Source of the DNA: Paenibacillus plantarum | GTDB taxonomy: Bacteria > Bacillota > Bacilli > Paenibacillales > NBRC-103111 | Direction of reading: 5' to 3' | Assembly: GCF_013141695.1 (NCBI RefSeq) | Contig: NZ_WHNY01000075.1 | Location: forward strand, 496,001-560,000 | DNA: 64,000 nucleotides | Notes under the pieces: model-generated | What the model was told of the DNA's origin: nothing | The model's database searches: none | What the model saw: the letters and a program-made list of their open reading frames with translations, nothing else | Shown here: piece by piece, positions 8,784 to 18,360 of the stretch | Layout of the letters: every line of letters begins with the position of its first letter | Numbering within the stretch: the stretch's first letter is position 1 | Made by a program: the position numbers and the translations under genes

Positions 8784-11597
8784 ATGAGTCAGAATAAGTG
8801 GTACCAGTTGAACTCGGAGGATGTCTTGCAGTTACAGCAGGTGAATATGCAGCAAGGATTGCCCTGGGAGGAAGCTTGGAAACGGCAGGCTGAGGTAGGG
8901 CGAAACGAGCTCTCAGAGGGGCAGCGTGTATCGCCAATCACGTTGCTGTTGAATCAATTTAAAGATTTCATGGTGCTGGTGCTATTGGGGGCGACTCTGA
9001 TATCCGGCTTGCTAGGTGAATATTTAGATGCGATCACCATCGTCGTCATTATTGTGATGAATGGGATTTTGGGTTTTACACAGGAGTTTCGAGCGGAACG
9101 CTCACTACGTGCACTGAAAGAGCTATCTGCGCCGAATGCCAATGTGTGGAGAGAAGGAGCTATTCATCAAATTCCAGCGCGTGATCTGGTGCCAGGTGAT
9201 ATTGTGTTCCTGGAGAGCGGAGATCGAGTCCCAGCGGATGTTCGGTTTCTGGAGACGAATGGCGTCTATATCGAAGAGTCAGCCTTAACCGGGGAGTCCA
9301 TTGCCGTCAGTAAATCGATTGCCCCTATTCCACATGACGAAGTGCCTCTTGGTGATCAGCGCAACTTGGGCTTCATGGGGACGATGGTTTCTCGTGGTAC
9401 GGCGAAAGCAGTTGTCGTTCGAATCGGGATGGGCACGGAAATGGGCAAAATCGCTGACCTGATTCAAAATACGGAATCCATGGAAACACCGCTTCAGCAC
9501 CGATTGGAGCAGCTAGGTAAAATCTTAATTATCGTCGCTATCGCGTTAACGATTCTTGTTGTTGTAGCTGGTATCATGCATGGACAACCACCGTATGCGA
9601 TGTTCTTGGCAGGTGTCAGCTTAGCTGTTGCTGCTATCCCAGAGGGGCTTCCAGCGATTGTAACCATTGCACTAGCGCTCGGCGTTCAGCGAATGATTAA
9701 GCGGAAAGCGATCGTCCGCAAGTTGCCTTCGGTGGAGACGTTAGGTTGTGCCTCCGTTATTTGTTCAGATAAAACGGGGACGCTCACGCAGAATAAGATG
9801 ACAGTGACCCATTTGTGGGTCGGCGGTGATGTGCTTGAGGTTACAGGAGATGGTTATGCGCCGGTCGGTCATATTCTGCAGAGTGGTCAACATACGGACG
9901 CGCACAAGCATCCAACTCTTTCGAAGCTTCTCCACGTGTCAGCCCTTTGTAATAACGCAACGTTAGTTGAAGAAAAACAAGAAACGAAGCGTAAGAAAGG
10001 GAAAGAGGGCGCTGGGGGACCATCTTCGATTTGGAACATTAAAGGGGATCCAACAGAAGGAGCCTTAGTTGTTCTAAGTGCCAAGAGTGGGATTACGCAA
10101 GTTTCGCTGAGTGAAAAATATAAACGGATCGCCGAGTTCCCTTTCGATTCGGATCGCAAACGGATGTCCGTACTCGTGTCCTCCGAGAATGGCCGCATGG
10201 CTTGCACCAAAGGGGCGCCGGATGTGCTGCTACAGCATTGCAGTTATATTTTGTGGGATGGCAAAGTCATTCCCTTTACATCTACATTGAAACAAAAGGT
10301 CATCTCAGCGAATGAAGGCATGGCTAAATCAGCGCTGCGGGTGTTGGGTATTGCCTATAAGGAACTTAAAGCGAGTGATCGATATGATGATCATGAGGAT
10401 GTTGAGAATGGCTTAGTCTTCGTAGGGTTAACCGGTATGATCGATCCTCCGCGCAAAGAAGTGCGTGAAGCGATCTCCAAATGCCGCAAAGCTGGCATCA
10501 AGACGGTTATGATCACAGGGGATCACCAAACGACGGCGGAAGCCATTGCGAAGCAGCTCGGGATGATTCCAGCCAATGGTGTCAGCATGAGCGGTCAACA
10601 AATCGGACAGCTCTCCGATGATGAGCTCGATGCCAAAGTCAATGATACCTACGTCTATGCGAGGGTGTCCCCTGAGCATAAACTGCGGATTGTGAAATCG
10701 TTGCAGCGCAATGGACACGTAGTTGCCATGACGGGTGATGGCGTTAACGATGCACCAGCCATTAAGGCAGCTGATATTGGTATTGCCATGGGGATTACGG
10801 GAACCGATGTATCCAAAGAGGCATCCTCCTTAATTCTTAGCGATGATAATTTCTCGACGATCGTTGCAGCGATTGAAGAGGGGCGCAGCATCTATGAAAA
10901 TATCCGCAAGTTCATTCGCTATTTGCTCGCTTCTAACGTTGGCGAGATTATGACGATGTTCATCGCCATGATGGCGGGGCTTCCGCTTCCGCTTGTGCCT
11001 ATTCAAATTCTATGGGTGAATTTAGTGACAGATGGTCTGCCAGCGATGGCACTAGGTGTGGATCAGGCAGAGAAAGATCTCATGCAGCATAAGCCGCGCT
11101 CGGCCAAGGAAAGTATTTTTGCAAGACGCTTAGGCTGGAAAATTATTTCCCGTGGTATCCTCATCGGGGTATGCACATTGGGTGCCTTCTGGCTCATCTT
11201 ACGCGTGAATCCAACGGACGCAGAGACCTTGTTGAAAGCGCAAAGTGTCGCGTTTGCGACCTTGGTTATGGCGCAGCTCATCCACGTGTTTGATTGTCGC
11301 AGTTCACGTTCCATTTTCCACCGGAATCCTTTGCAAAATAAGTACCTCGTTCTGGCTGTGCTATCATCGCTCATTCTTATGCTCGGAGTTATGTACATCG
11401 AAGCCCTACAACCGATCTTCAAAACCGTTCCGCTTGGCTGGAAAGATTGGATTCTCGTTTTAATTGCAGCTGGCATTCCAACTTTCTTTATGGGGCTAGG
11501 CAGCGTGTTGTCGCCAAAACGCAACAAAGGTTCCAGAGGTTCGAGAGGTTCAAGCGCCTCTGTGTATACGAAATCATCTAAACCAAGTTTCCGATAA
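8784..11597 (+). CDS. calcium-transporting P-type ATPase (SERCA/YloB type)
   Basis: A 937-residue P2A ATPase. It has the cation-ATPase N-terminal segment, TGES actuator motif (ALTGESIAV, about 165), PEGLPA in transmembrane helix 4 (about 286), the phosphorylation motif DKTGTLTQNKMTV (Asp about 329), KGAPD in the nucleotide domain and TGDGVNDAPA (about 650), followed by the C-terminal helix bundle. It should export Ca2+ at the cost of ATP. The ATG at 8784 is preferred to the ATG at 8763 because GGGAGGGAGAAGGG precedes it. The C-terminus is a low-complexity Ser/Arg/Gly stretch. B. subtilis YloB follows yloA in the same way. Confidence 0.93.
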   Translation: MSQNKWYQLNSEDVLQLQQVNMQQGLPWEEAWKRQAEVGRNELSEGQRVSPITLLLNQFKDFMVLVLLGATLISGLLGEYLDAITIVVIIVMNGILGFTQEFRAERSLRALKELSAPNANVWREGAIHQIPARDLVPGDIVFLESGDRVPADVRFLETNGVYIEESALTGESIAVSKSIAPIPHDEVPLGDQRNLGFMGTMVSRGTAKAVVVRIGMGTEMGKIADLIQNTESMETPLQHRLEQLGKILIIVAIALTILVVVAGIMHGQPPYAMFLAGVSLAVAAIPEGLPAIVTIALALGVQRMIKRKAIVRKLPSVETLGCASVICSDKTGTLTQNKMTVTHLWVGGDVLEVTGDGYAPVGHILQSGQHTDAHKHPTLSKLLHVSALCNNATLVEEKQETKRKKGKEGAGGPSSIWNIKGDPTEGALVVLSAKSGITQVSLSEKYKRIAEFPFDSDRKRMSVLVSSENGRMACTKGAPDVLLQHCSYILWDGKVIPFTSTLKQKVISANEGMAKSALRVLGIAYKELKASDRYDDHEDVENGLVFVGLTGMIDPPRKEVREAISKCRKAGIKTVMITGDHQTTAEAIAKQLGMIPANGVSMSGQQIGQLSDDELDAKVNDTYVYARVSPEHKLRIVKSLQRNGHVVAMTGDGVNDAPAIKAADIGIAMGITGTDVSKEASSLILSDDNFSTIVAAIEEGRSIYENIRKFIRYLLASNVGEIMTMFIAMMAGLPLPLVPIQILWVNLVTDGLPAMALGVDQAEKDLMQHKPRSAKESIFARRLGWKIISRGILIGVCTLGAFWLILRVNPTDAETLLKAQSVAFATLVMAQLIHVFDCRSSRSIFHRNPLQNKYLVLAVLSSLILMLGVMYIEALQPIFKTVPLGWKDWILVLIAAGIPTFFMGLGSVLSPKRNKGSRGSRGSSASVYTKSSKPSFR

Positions 11598-11634
11598 GGG
11601 ACATGGAGAGATGGAAAGATAGAAAGATGGGAAG

Positions 11635-11655
11635 AGCTGCCGTGAGGCAGCTTTT
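11635..11655 (+). terminator. rho-independent terminator after the calcium pump gene
   Basis: AGCTGCC and GGCAGCT form a 7-bp stem around GTGA, followed by Ts. Confidence 0.8.
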
Positions 11656-12189
11656 TCCTGTTTAGGGCCCCAGCTTCATCTCGACACAGCACTGCCCCGC
11701 CCCGCCATACTCCCGCTCTGCCTACGAGTAGATGGATTTTATACAGTTAATTTACTGGAATTTCTCTTAAATCTCCGAATAAATGGATTTTCTCCAGTTA
11801 TTTTCGGGGGTTTCTTTGGATTTGAATAGAACGGAAGGGATTAACTACATATTTTCCATTTAAACTCAAATTTAGATCATATTCACTTGAAATAGATGTA
11901 GGTTTTCCAGTAATTTATTCAGCACCTCCAACTCACACTATTCACCTAACGCAACTTGCCAAATCATATTATTCACCTACCGCAACTCATCCCACCAACA
12001 CACGCTTACTCACTTACCCTATCTGATCTCCATAGCAAACTCCCACCAACTGCACCAAATCCAAAAGTCACTGTCAGGTTTACAACTATGGCGATTTAGC
12101 GACTATGACGTACTGCGAGGGCGCAGGGCTATGCATACTGACGATTTTACGCTATGATAATGGCTAAACCGCACATAGGGGTGCTTGAC
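11656..12189. other. 534-base intergenic region with AT-rich and imperfect repeats
   Basis: No gene seen. At 11731 and 11783 two related segments occur: ATGGATTTTATACAGTTAATT and ATGGATTTTCTCCAGTTATTT (18 or so of 21 positions alike). Near 11940-11990 the phrases CTATTCACCTAACGCAACT and TTATTCACCTACCGCAACT repeat. The last 100 bases must hold the dapF promoter; TTTACA at about 12079 is a weak -35 candidate without a clear -10 partner. Confidence 0.5.
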
Positions 12190-13020
12190 ATGAATTTTAC
12201 GAAAATGCACGGTCTTGGCAATGATTTTATTGTCGTAGCCGGAGAGAAAGAGCTGCCTGCCGGGGCGGACCAGTTGGCCATTCAGTTGTGTAATCGATTT
12301 TTTAGCATCGGTGCTGACGGTGTTGTCTTTATTCTTCCTTCAGAGAAAGCTGATTTTCAAATGCGCATTATCAACTCGGATGGATCTGAGGCCGAGCAAT
12401 GCGGCAACGCGATCCGCTGTGTTTCCAAATATGTGTACGACCATAAGTTGATTGATGCTGCTGAAATTACCATCGAAACCATTGGTGCTGGTGTACAGAA
12501 GGTTCAAGTACATGTGCAAGATGGCCGAGTTGTGACTGCTCGTGTGGACATGGGAGAGCCCATTCTACAAGGACTTCAGGTACCAACGACAGTTGATGCC
12601 GATGAAGTAATCGATTATCCAATCGAGGTAGATGGCACATCGTTTCGTTTCACGGCGGTGTCCATGGGGAATCCGCATTGTGTCATTTATGTAGAGGATG
12701 CTGTGAATTTTGACCTGGCCACATGGGGGCCTAAGCTTGAGGCACATCCTATGTTTCCGCGTAAAATAAATGTCGAATTTGCAACCGTTCGAGATCGCGC
12801 TTATACGGATATGCGTGTTTGGGAACGTGGCGCTGGGCCAACGCTTGCTTGCGGAACGGGCGCTTGTGCTACGCTGGTATCTTCCGTGCTGAATGGTTTA
12901 TCTGATCGTGAAGCGACCGTTTCACTCAAAGGTGGAGATTTGTTCATCGAGTGGCTGGAAGAAGACAATCACGTCTATATGACGGGGCCTGCAGAAGAAG
13001 TGTTTACAGGCAAACTATAG
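12190..13020 (+). CDS. dapF: diaminopimelate epimerase
   Basis: A 276-residue epimerase that converts LL- to meso-diaminopimelate for lysine and peptidoglycan. Both catalytic cysteines are present: QCGNAIRC near residue 75 and LACGTGACATL near 220; FTKMHGLGNDFIVV at the start is diagnostic. An in-frame upstream ATG at 12154 exists, but AGGGGTG lies 6 bases before 12190 and the family begins with MNFTKMHGLGNDF, so 12190 is preferred. It lies 16 bases before the homocysteine methyltransferase gene and may share its transcript. Confidence 0.95.
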   Translation: MNFTKMHGLGNDFIVVAGEKELPAGADQLAIQLCNRFFSIGADGVVFILPSEKADFQMRIINSDGSEAEQCGNAIRCVSKYVYDHKLIDAAEITIETIGAGVQKVQVHVQDGRVVTARVDMGEPILQGLQVPTTVDADEVIDYPIEVDGTSFRFTAVSMGNPHCVIYVEDAVNFDLATWGPKLEAHPMFPRKINVEFATVRDRAYTDMRVWERGAGPTLACGTGACATLVSSVLNGLSDREATVSLKGGDLFIEWLEEDNHVYMTGPAEEVFTGKL

Positions 13021-13036
13021 ATAGGGGAAATGATGC

Positions 13037-14911
13037 ATGAAATTGGATCTTCGTGCAGCGCTGAAACAGGAGATTTTGACCGGTGACGGCGCTATGGGGA
13101 CATACTTATATCAGATGGGATTTCCCGTCGGCATTTCATATGAAGAATTGAATTTGCTTAGACCAGAAACGGTCGCTGACGTGCACCGCCGTTATTTCGA
13201 GGCAGGTGCGCGTCTTATTGAAACGAATACGTTTTCGGCGAATCGGGAGAAGCTTTCGAAGTACGGGCTGGAAGGCGACGTTGAAGCCATTAACCGTGCG
13301 GGTGTTGAGCTGGCTAGGAATGCTGTTGGCGACGATGCTTATGTCGTTGGAGCAATCGGATCCATTCGCGCAGGCAAGCGAAAGAATGTGAGAACCTCTG
13401 AGGTCGAGCAATCTTTACAGGAACAGATTGGTATTCTGCTTGACTCACCAGTGGACGGGCTGCTACTCGAGACCTTCTACGATTTGGAAGAGCTGCAGCT
13501 TGCTTTACGAATTATTCGCAGTATGAGTGGGCTTCCTGTGATCTGCCAGTTTGCCAATGAGGGCACGGGCAGCACGCAGGACGGTGTTCCGCTGCAAGAA
13601 GCGTTCCTGCGGCTACGTGATGAAGGCGCTGATGTGATCGGCTTCAACTGCCGAGTCGGCCCGAACGGGATTCTGCGTTCGATGGAGAAGATCACGCCGA
13701 TTCCTGGCATTCCATTCTCGGCGTTTCCGAACGCAGGTTTGCCCGACTACGTAGACGGGCACTATACGTATGCGGCGACGCCGAAGTACTTCGCCGAAAG
13801 CGCGCTGCGCTTCGCCGATCTTGGCGCGCGCATCATCGGCGGCTGCTGCGGCACGACGCCGGAGCACATCGCCGCTGTGGCGAAGGCGCTGCAGGGCTAC
13901 GTGCCGGCTGCACCAGGCACTGCTCCTGCGGGAGCCGCTGCGATCGTGCTTGAGCCGGCACCGGCGAAGCCTGCGCCGCCGGCGGGCATACCTTCGCTGC
14001 TGGACATCGTGAAGCAGCGCAAAACCGTCATTGTCGAGCTGGATCCTCCGAAGGATCTCGACATCGAGAAGTTCATGCAGGGGTCGAAAGCCCTGCAAGA
14101 GGCGCATGTCGACGCCATTACGATGGCCGACAATTCCCTTGCTGTGACGCGCATGAGCAACCTGGCCCTCGGCTACCTCGTGCAAGAGCGTTTGGGCGCG
14201 CGTCCGCTCATCCACATCGCGTGTCGTGACCGCAACATGATTGGGACGCAGTCCCATCTCATGGGCTTGCACGCGCTGGGGATAGACCACGTGCTGGCCG
14301 TGACCGGCGATCCCGCCAAGTTCGGCGATCTCCCGGGGTCCAGCTCTGTGTATGACCTTACCTCATTCGAAATTATTCGGATGATCAAACAGCTCAACGA
14401 AGGCATCGCCTTCTCCGGTAAACCCTTGAAGCAGAAGGCTAATTTCGTTGTTGGTGCGGCATTCAATCCGAATGTGAAGCATTTAGATAAAGCCGTTCAA
14501 CGCTTGGAGCGCAAGATCGAGGCAGGCGCAGATTATATCATGACGCAGCCCGTGTACGATGCGAAGCTCATTGAAGATATTTATGAAGCGACCAAGCATT
14601 TGCAAATTCCTATTTTCATCGGGATTGCCCCGCTGGCTAGTGGAGGCAATGCCGAATACCTGCACAATGAGGTTCCAGGTATTCGTTTATCGGATGAAGT
14701 TAGAGCACGAATGGATGGCTTGAAAGGTCCAGAAGGTCGCGCCATGGGTGTGGAAATTGCCAAAGAATTGCTGGATACCGCGATGCAATACTTTAATGGT
14801 ATTTATCTGATGACGCCATTTCTGGCGTACGAAATGTGCGTAGATCTGACGAACTATGTGTGGGAAAAGTCGAAAAGGCATGATTTCCACTTGTACCCAC
14901 TTTCAAAATGA
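13037..14911 (+). CDS. bifunctional homocysteine S-methyltransferase / 5,10-methylenetetrahydrofolate reductase (YitJ-type)
   Basis: A 624-residue fusion. Residues 1-290 form the methyltransferase barrel (TGDGAMGTYLYQMG, ETNTFSAN, and the zinc-binding GGCCGTTPEH). After an Ala/Pro-rich linker (about 295-320) a second barrel from about 325 is the methylenetetrahydrofolate reductase (VIVELDPPKDLDIEKF, VTGDPAKFGDLPG, AGADYIMTQPVYD). It joins one-carbon supply to methionine synthesis. AGGGGAAA precedes the ATG; there is no recognisable S-box leader. The linker region around 13740-14330 is strikingly GC-rich compared with both sides. Confidence 0.92.
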   Translation: MKLDLRAALKQEILTGDGAMGTYLYQMGFPVGISYEELNLLRPETVADVHRRYFEAGARLIETNTFSANREKLSKYGLEGDVEAINRAGVELARNAVGDDAYVVGAIGSIRAGKRKNVRTSEVEQSLQEQIGILLDSPVDGLLLETFYDLEELQLALRIIRSMSGLPVICQFANEGTGSTQDGVPLQEAFLRLRDEGADVIGFNCRVGPNGILRSMEKITPIPGIPFSAFPNAGLPDYVDGHYTYAATPKYFAESALRFADLGARIIGGCCGTTPEHIAAVAKALQGYVPAAPGTAPAGAAAIVLEPAPAKPAPPAGIPSLLDIVKQRKTVIVELDPPKDLDIEKFMQGSKALQEAHVDAITMADNSLAVTRMSNLALGYLVQERLGARPLIHIACRDRNMIGTQSHLMGLHALGIDHVLAVTGDPAKFGDLPGSSSVYDLTSFEIIRMIKQLNEGIAFSGKPLKQKANFVVGAAFNPNVKHLDKAVQRLERKIEAGADYIMTQPVYDAKLIEDIYEATKHLQIPIFIGIAPLASGGNAEYLHNEVPGIRLSDEVRARMDGLKGPEGRAMGVEIAKELLDTAMQYFNGIYLMTPFLAYEMCVDLTNYVWEKSKRHDFHLYPLSK

Positions 14912-14940
14912 ATTAAAATAGGGTAATGGATGTGATTAGA

Positions 14941-15825
14941 ATGATTTGCAGTATGACCGGGTTCGGACAAGCGAATCGTTCTTTTGCGGGATACAACGTG
15001 TTTATCGATGTGAAATCGGTCAATCATAGGTATAGTGAAGTGTCGATTCGGTTGCCTAAGGAATGGGCGGCTTTTGAAGACGCTTTGAAGAAAACGGTAT
15101 TGCATGCTGTGAAGCGAGGACGAGTAGATGTCTTCATCACGGCTGAACGTGAAGCAGCTTCCCCGAAGAACGTAACGGTTAACTATGCTTTGGCAGATGC
15201 TTATCTGGAAGCTGCAGAGCAGTTGAAGCAGCGGTATGGGATCACGGGTCAGGTAGATCTCAACGATTTACTGAAACTTCCTGAGCTGATTCAGATGAAA
15301 GACGTACGTCAAGAGCCTGATGAAGAGATTGAACAGGAGCTATGCGCCTGCTTACAGGAGGCTGTCGCTCAGCTATCCGCGATGAGACACCGCGAAGGTG
15401 AATTCTTAGAGCAGGATATCCGCGAACGGCTAGCCGAGATGAAGCGAATTCATATCGAGTTAGAAGCGCTTGCTCCTCAAGTCGTTCAGGAGTATGCGAC
15501 GAAGATGACGATTCGCATTCAGTCCCTCGTTCTCGATGGGATACCTGTGGATGAGCAGCGCCTAGCGACTGAGATTGCTCTCTTCGCAGATCGTTCTAAT
15601 GTAGACGAGGAATTAACGCGTCTGAAGAGTCATTTTGGGCAATGTGAGGCATTGCTTTTAGACAAAGAGCCTGTTGGCCGGAAGCTGGACTTCTTAATTC
15701 AAGAAATGAATCGGGAAGTGAACACGATCGGATCGAAGTCGAATCATTCGGAGCCTACGGCTAGAGTGATTGCGATGAAAGCAGAGCTTGAGAAAATGCG
15801 GGAACAAATACAGAATATCGAGTGA
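14941..15825 (+). CDS. YicC/YloC-family endoribonuclease
   Basis: A 294-residue protein of the YicC family: MICSMTGFGQA at the start, VDVKSVNHRYSEVSIRLP, and a C-terminal DUF1732 part with KLDFLIQEMNREVNTIGSKSN. YicC proteins cleave RNA and help degrade small RNAs in E. coli. The ATG at 14941 gives the family's usual opening; the ATG 15 bases upstream has a poorer ribosome site. It heads a yicC-remA-gmk-rpoZ cluster as in Bacillus. Confidence 0.88.
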   Translation: MICSMTGFGQANRSFAGYNVFIDVKSVNHRYSEVSIRLPKEWAAFEDALKKTVLHAVKRGRVDVFITAEREAASPKNVTVNYALADAYLEAAEQLKQRYGITGQVDLNDLLKLPELIQMKDVRQEPDEEIEQELCACLQEAVAQLSAMRHREGEFLEQDIRERLAEMKRIHIELEALAPQVVQEYATKMTIRIQSLVLDGIPVDEQRLATEIALFADRSNVDEELTRLKSHFGQCEALLLDKEPVGRKLDFLIQEMNREVNTIGSKSNHSEPTARVIAMKAELEKMREQIQNIE

Positions 15826-15859
15826 AGCTTGCATGTGCTTCGCGAGGAGGAAGTCCTAG

Positions 15860-16120
15860 ATGGCTATCAAATTAATCAATATCGGGTTCGGCAACATCGT
15901 ATCGGCGAACCGCATTATCTCGATCGTGAGTCCAGAATCCGCTCCGATCAAGAGAATCATTCAAGAAGCGCGTGATCGTCACATGCTGATTGACGCTACA
16001 TATGGTAGAAGAACCCGTGCCGTTATTATCACGGACAGCGATCATGTGATTTTGTCGGCAGTACAACCAGAGACGGTAGCGCATAGACTTTCGAATAAGG
16101 ACGATGATCATGACGAGTAA
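15860..16120 (+). CDS. remA: RemA (DUF370/YlzA), biofilm matrix regulator
   Basis: An 86-residue DNA-binding protein: MAIKLINIGFGNIVSANRII, then RDRHMLIDATYGRRTRAVIITDS. In B. subtilis RemA forms rings that bind promoter DNA and activates matrix and osmoprotection genes. GAGGAGG lies 11 bases before the ATG. The end overlaps gmk. The fold and length match the family fully. Confidence 0.93.
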   Translation: MAIKLINIGFGNIVSANRIISIVSPESAPIKRIIQEARDRHMLIDATYGRRTRAVIITDSDHVILSAVQPETVAHRLSNKDDDHDE

Positions 16121-16748
16121 TACGAACACTCTTGAGCGTGAGAGAGGTATTCTGATTGTTTTATCCGGACCGTCTGGAGTTGGCAAAGGAACGGTTTGTG
16201 CGGCGCTGCGCAAGGTTGCCCCTGATATTGTCTACTCGGTATCAGCGACAACGCGTTCTCCTAGACAAGGCGAAGTAGACGGTGTGAATTATTTTTTCAA
16301 AACCCGCGAGCAATTTCAGCAGTTGATTGAAACCGATGAAGTGCTGGAATGGGCCGAATATGTGGGCAACTTCTATGGCACACCAAGACGTTTCGTAGAG
16401 GATACGCTACGTTCAGGCCACGATGTGATCTTGGAAATCGAGGTGCAAGGTGCACTGCAGGTCAAGCAGAAATTTGACGAAGGTGTATTTATTTTCTTGT
16501 TGCCGCCATCTCTAGATGAGCTTGAGAATCGTATTGTTACACGTGGCACGGAAACGGATGAGGTCATCCGCAGTCGCATGTCAGTGGCCATCGATGAAAT
16601 TCGTTTGATGGAACACTATGATTATGCGATCGTAAATGATCATGTAGATACCGCATGCGCGAAAATACAAGCGATACTAGCCGCTGAGCATTGCAAAAAA
16701 GATCGTATGTTTCCAAAAATCGTACAATGGATGGATGAGGTGAATTGA
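16110..16748 (+). CDS. gmk: guanylate kinase
   Basis: A 212-residue kinase that makes GDP from GMP. P-loop LSGPSGVGKGTVCAAL near the start, then SATTRSPRQGEVDGVNYFF and EWAEYVGNFYGTP, all guanylate-binding hallmarks. The ATG at 16110 is preferred to 16104 because AAGGA ends 9 bases before it. The start overlaps the remA end by 11 bases. rpoZ follows directly after the stop. Confidence 0.95.
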   Translation: MTSNTNTLERERGILIVLSGPSGVGKGTVCAALRKVAPDIVYSVSATTRSPRQGEVDGVNYFFKTREQFQQLIETDEVLEWAEYVGNFYGTPRRFVEDTLRSGHDVILEIEVQGALQVKQKFDEGVFIFLLPPSLDELENRIVTRGTETDEVIRSRMSVAIDEIRLMEHYDYAIVNDHVDTACAKIQAILAAEHCKKDRMFPKIVQWMDEVN

Positions 16749-16976
16749 ATGCTATACCCTTCAATTGATAAACTGCTCGATATCGTAGACAGCAAGTACT
16801 CCCTGGTTGTTGCAGCTTCCAAAAGAGCGAGATCCCTTCGTGATGGTGCGAAATCGGATTTGAAAGGCCAGAAAGCGCATAAACATGTTGGTGTTGCCTT
16901 AGAAGAATTATACGGCAATTACATCGGTTATGAGAAAATTAACACAAACGAGAGCGAGAAATACGCGAAGAAATAA
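16749..16976 (+). CDS. rpoZ: RNA polymerase omega subunit
   Basis: A 75-residue protein: MLYPSIDKLLDIVDSKYSLV, then AASKRARSL, the usual omega core that binds the beta' C-terminus. It starts on the base after the gmk stop, so translation is coupled. A terminator follows. Confidence 0.93.
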   Translation: MLYPSIDKLLDIVDSKYSLVVAASKRARSLRDGAKSDLKGQKAHKHVGVALEELYGNYIGYEKINTNESEKYAKK

Positions 16977-16988
16977 ACTGCCTTCCCC

Positions 16989-17014
16989 AACAACCCTCGT
17001 GGTTGTTATTTTTT
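16989..17014 (+). terminator. rho-independent terminator ending the yicC-remA-gmk-rpoZ unit
   Basis: AACAACC and GGTTGTT form a 7-bp stem around CTCGT, followed by A and seven Ts. Confidence 0.85.
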
Positions 17015-17136
17015 TCTCAAAATATAGACATTCTATGTTTCACATAATTAATCGGCTCTATTTTTAGATAAACGCTCCCGTCCTTGAAGGAAGGAGTAGC
17101 CGTTTATTCCATTTGGTATTTCGAAAGGGGATTTCC

Positions 17137-18360
17137 ATGGGTGTATTGCAAGGCAAAACGATTGTGCTCGGTGTCTGTGGAGGCATTGCGGCTTATAAGG
17201 CTGCAGCGTTAACGAGTAAATTAACACAAGCTGGAGCTGTTGTACGGGTGATTATGACGCGCTCCGCAGTACAATTTGTTGCTCCGTTAACGTTTCAAAC
17301 CTTGTCGCGGCATCATGTTTTTGTTGATACCTTCGATGAGAAGGATCCCGCAGTTGTGTCTCATATCAATTTGGCGGACAGCGCGGATCTCGTGCTGATT
17401 GCCCCAGCTACGGCCAATATGATCGGCAAGCTGGCATTAGGGCTTGGCGATGATATGCTGAGTACCACACTGCTTGCAACCATGGCCCCGATCTGGGTGG
17501 CACCTGCGATGAATGTGCATATGTACGCGAATCCTGCAGTACAAACCAACATGGAGACGTTGCTTCGTCGCGGCGTTCGTTTCATTGAACCAGGCGAAGG
17601 GCAACTGGCCTGCGGCTATGTGGGCAAGGGGCGTCTCGCTGAGCCGGAGGAAATTTTTGCCGCGGTTGAGCGGCATTTTCAAAGGGAGCCTGGGCGCTTG
17701 GCAGGTAAACGTGTGTTAGTGACGGCCGGAGGCACGGTAGAACGTCTGGATCCCGTTCGTTATTTGACCAATGATTCGTCGGGCAAAATGGGTTATGCGA
17801 TCGCGGAAGAAGCTGTGCGGATGGGGGCGAAGGTAACGTTGGTGTCAGGACCATCGGCTCTATCCGTACCTGAAGGCGTTCAGCTTGTTCCTGTGCAGTC
17901 TGCGCTGGATATGCGCGAAGCGGTGTTAAGCAGGCTCGGAGAAAGCCAGCTCATCATTAAAGCGGCTGCTGTGGCCGACTATCGTCCTGCTGTGGTTGCC
18001 GAGCAGAAAATCAAAAAGAAAGCGGACTCGCTGACGCTTGAGCTCATTAAGAATCCCGATATTTTGCAGGAGATCGGAACGTTGAAGACGAAGGAACAGT
18101 TCGTCATCGGGTTTGCAGCGGAGACGGAAGCGTTGGATGAACATGCGATGGACAAGCTGAAGCGCAAAAACTGTGATCTCATCGTGGGGAACGATGTGTC
18201 ACAAGAGGGCGCTGGCTTTGGCGGGGATACGAATGTCGTTCGCTTCTATGATCAGAATGGACTTGTACAAGCGCTGCCTATCCAAAGTAAATGGGACGTT
18301 GCGCGCAAACTGCTTGAACTCGCTGCAGAGCGAATGGCTGTCGCGGCGGGGGAATCCTGA
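17137..18360 (+). CDS. coaBC: bifunctional phosphopantothenoylcysteine decarboxylase / phosphopantothenate-cysteine ligase
   Basis: A 407-residue CoA synthesis enzyme. The N-terminal flavin-dependent decarboxylase (VLGVCGGIAAYKAAALTSKL, APAMNVHMYANPAVQ) is followed from about residue 188 by the CoaB ligase (VLVTAGGTVERLDPVRYLTNDSSGKMG in parts, and IKKKADSLTLELIKNPDIL). The ATG at 17137 follows GAAAGGGG by 6 bases and is preferred to the upstream TTG at 17113. The stop overlaps the priA start by one base. Confidence 0.95.
   Translation: MGVLQGKTIVLGVCGGIAAYKAAALTSKLTQAGAVVRVIMTRSAVQFVAPLTFQTLSRHHVFVDTFDEKDPAVVSHINLADSADLVLIAPATANMIGKLALGLGDDMLSTTLLATMAPIWVAPAMNVHMYANPAVQTNMETLLRRGVRFIEPGEGQLACGYVGKGRLAEPEEIFAAVERHFQREPGRLAGKRVLVTAGGTVERLDPVRYLTNDSSGKMGYAIAEEAVRMGAKVTLVSGPSALSVPEGVQLVPVQSALDMREAVLSRLGESQLIIKAAAVADYRPAVVAEQKIKKKADSLTLELIKNPDILQEIGTLKTKEQFVIGFAAETEALDEHAMDKLKRKNCDLIVGNDVSQEGAGFGGDTNVVRFYDQNGLVQALPIQSKWDVARKLLELAAERMAVAAGES

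Noticed and set aside
12940..13040. An S-box or T-box leader before the methionine synthesis fusion gene
   Set aside because: Only 16 bases separate it from dapF, too short for a riboswitch.
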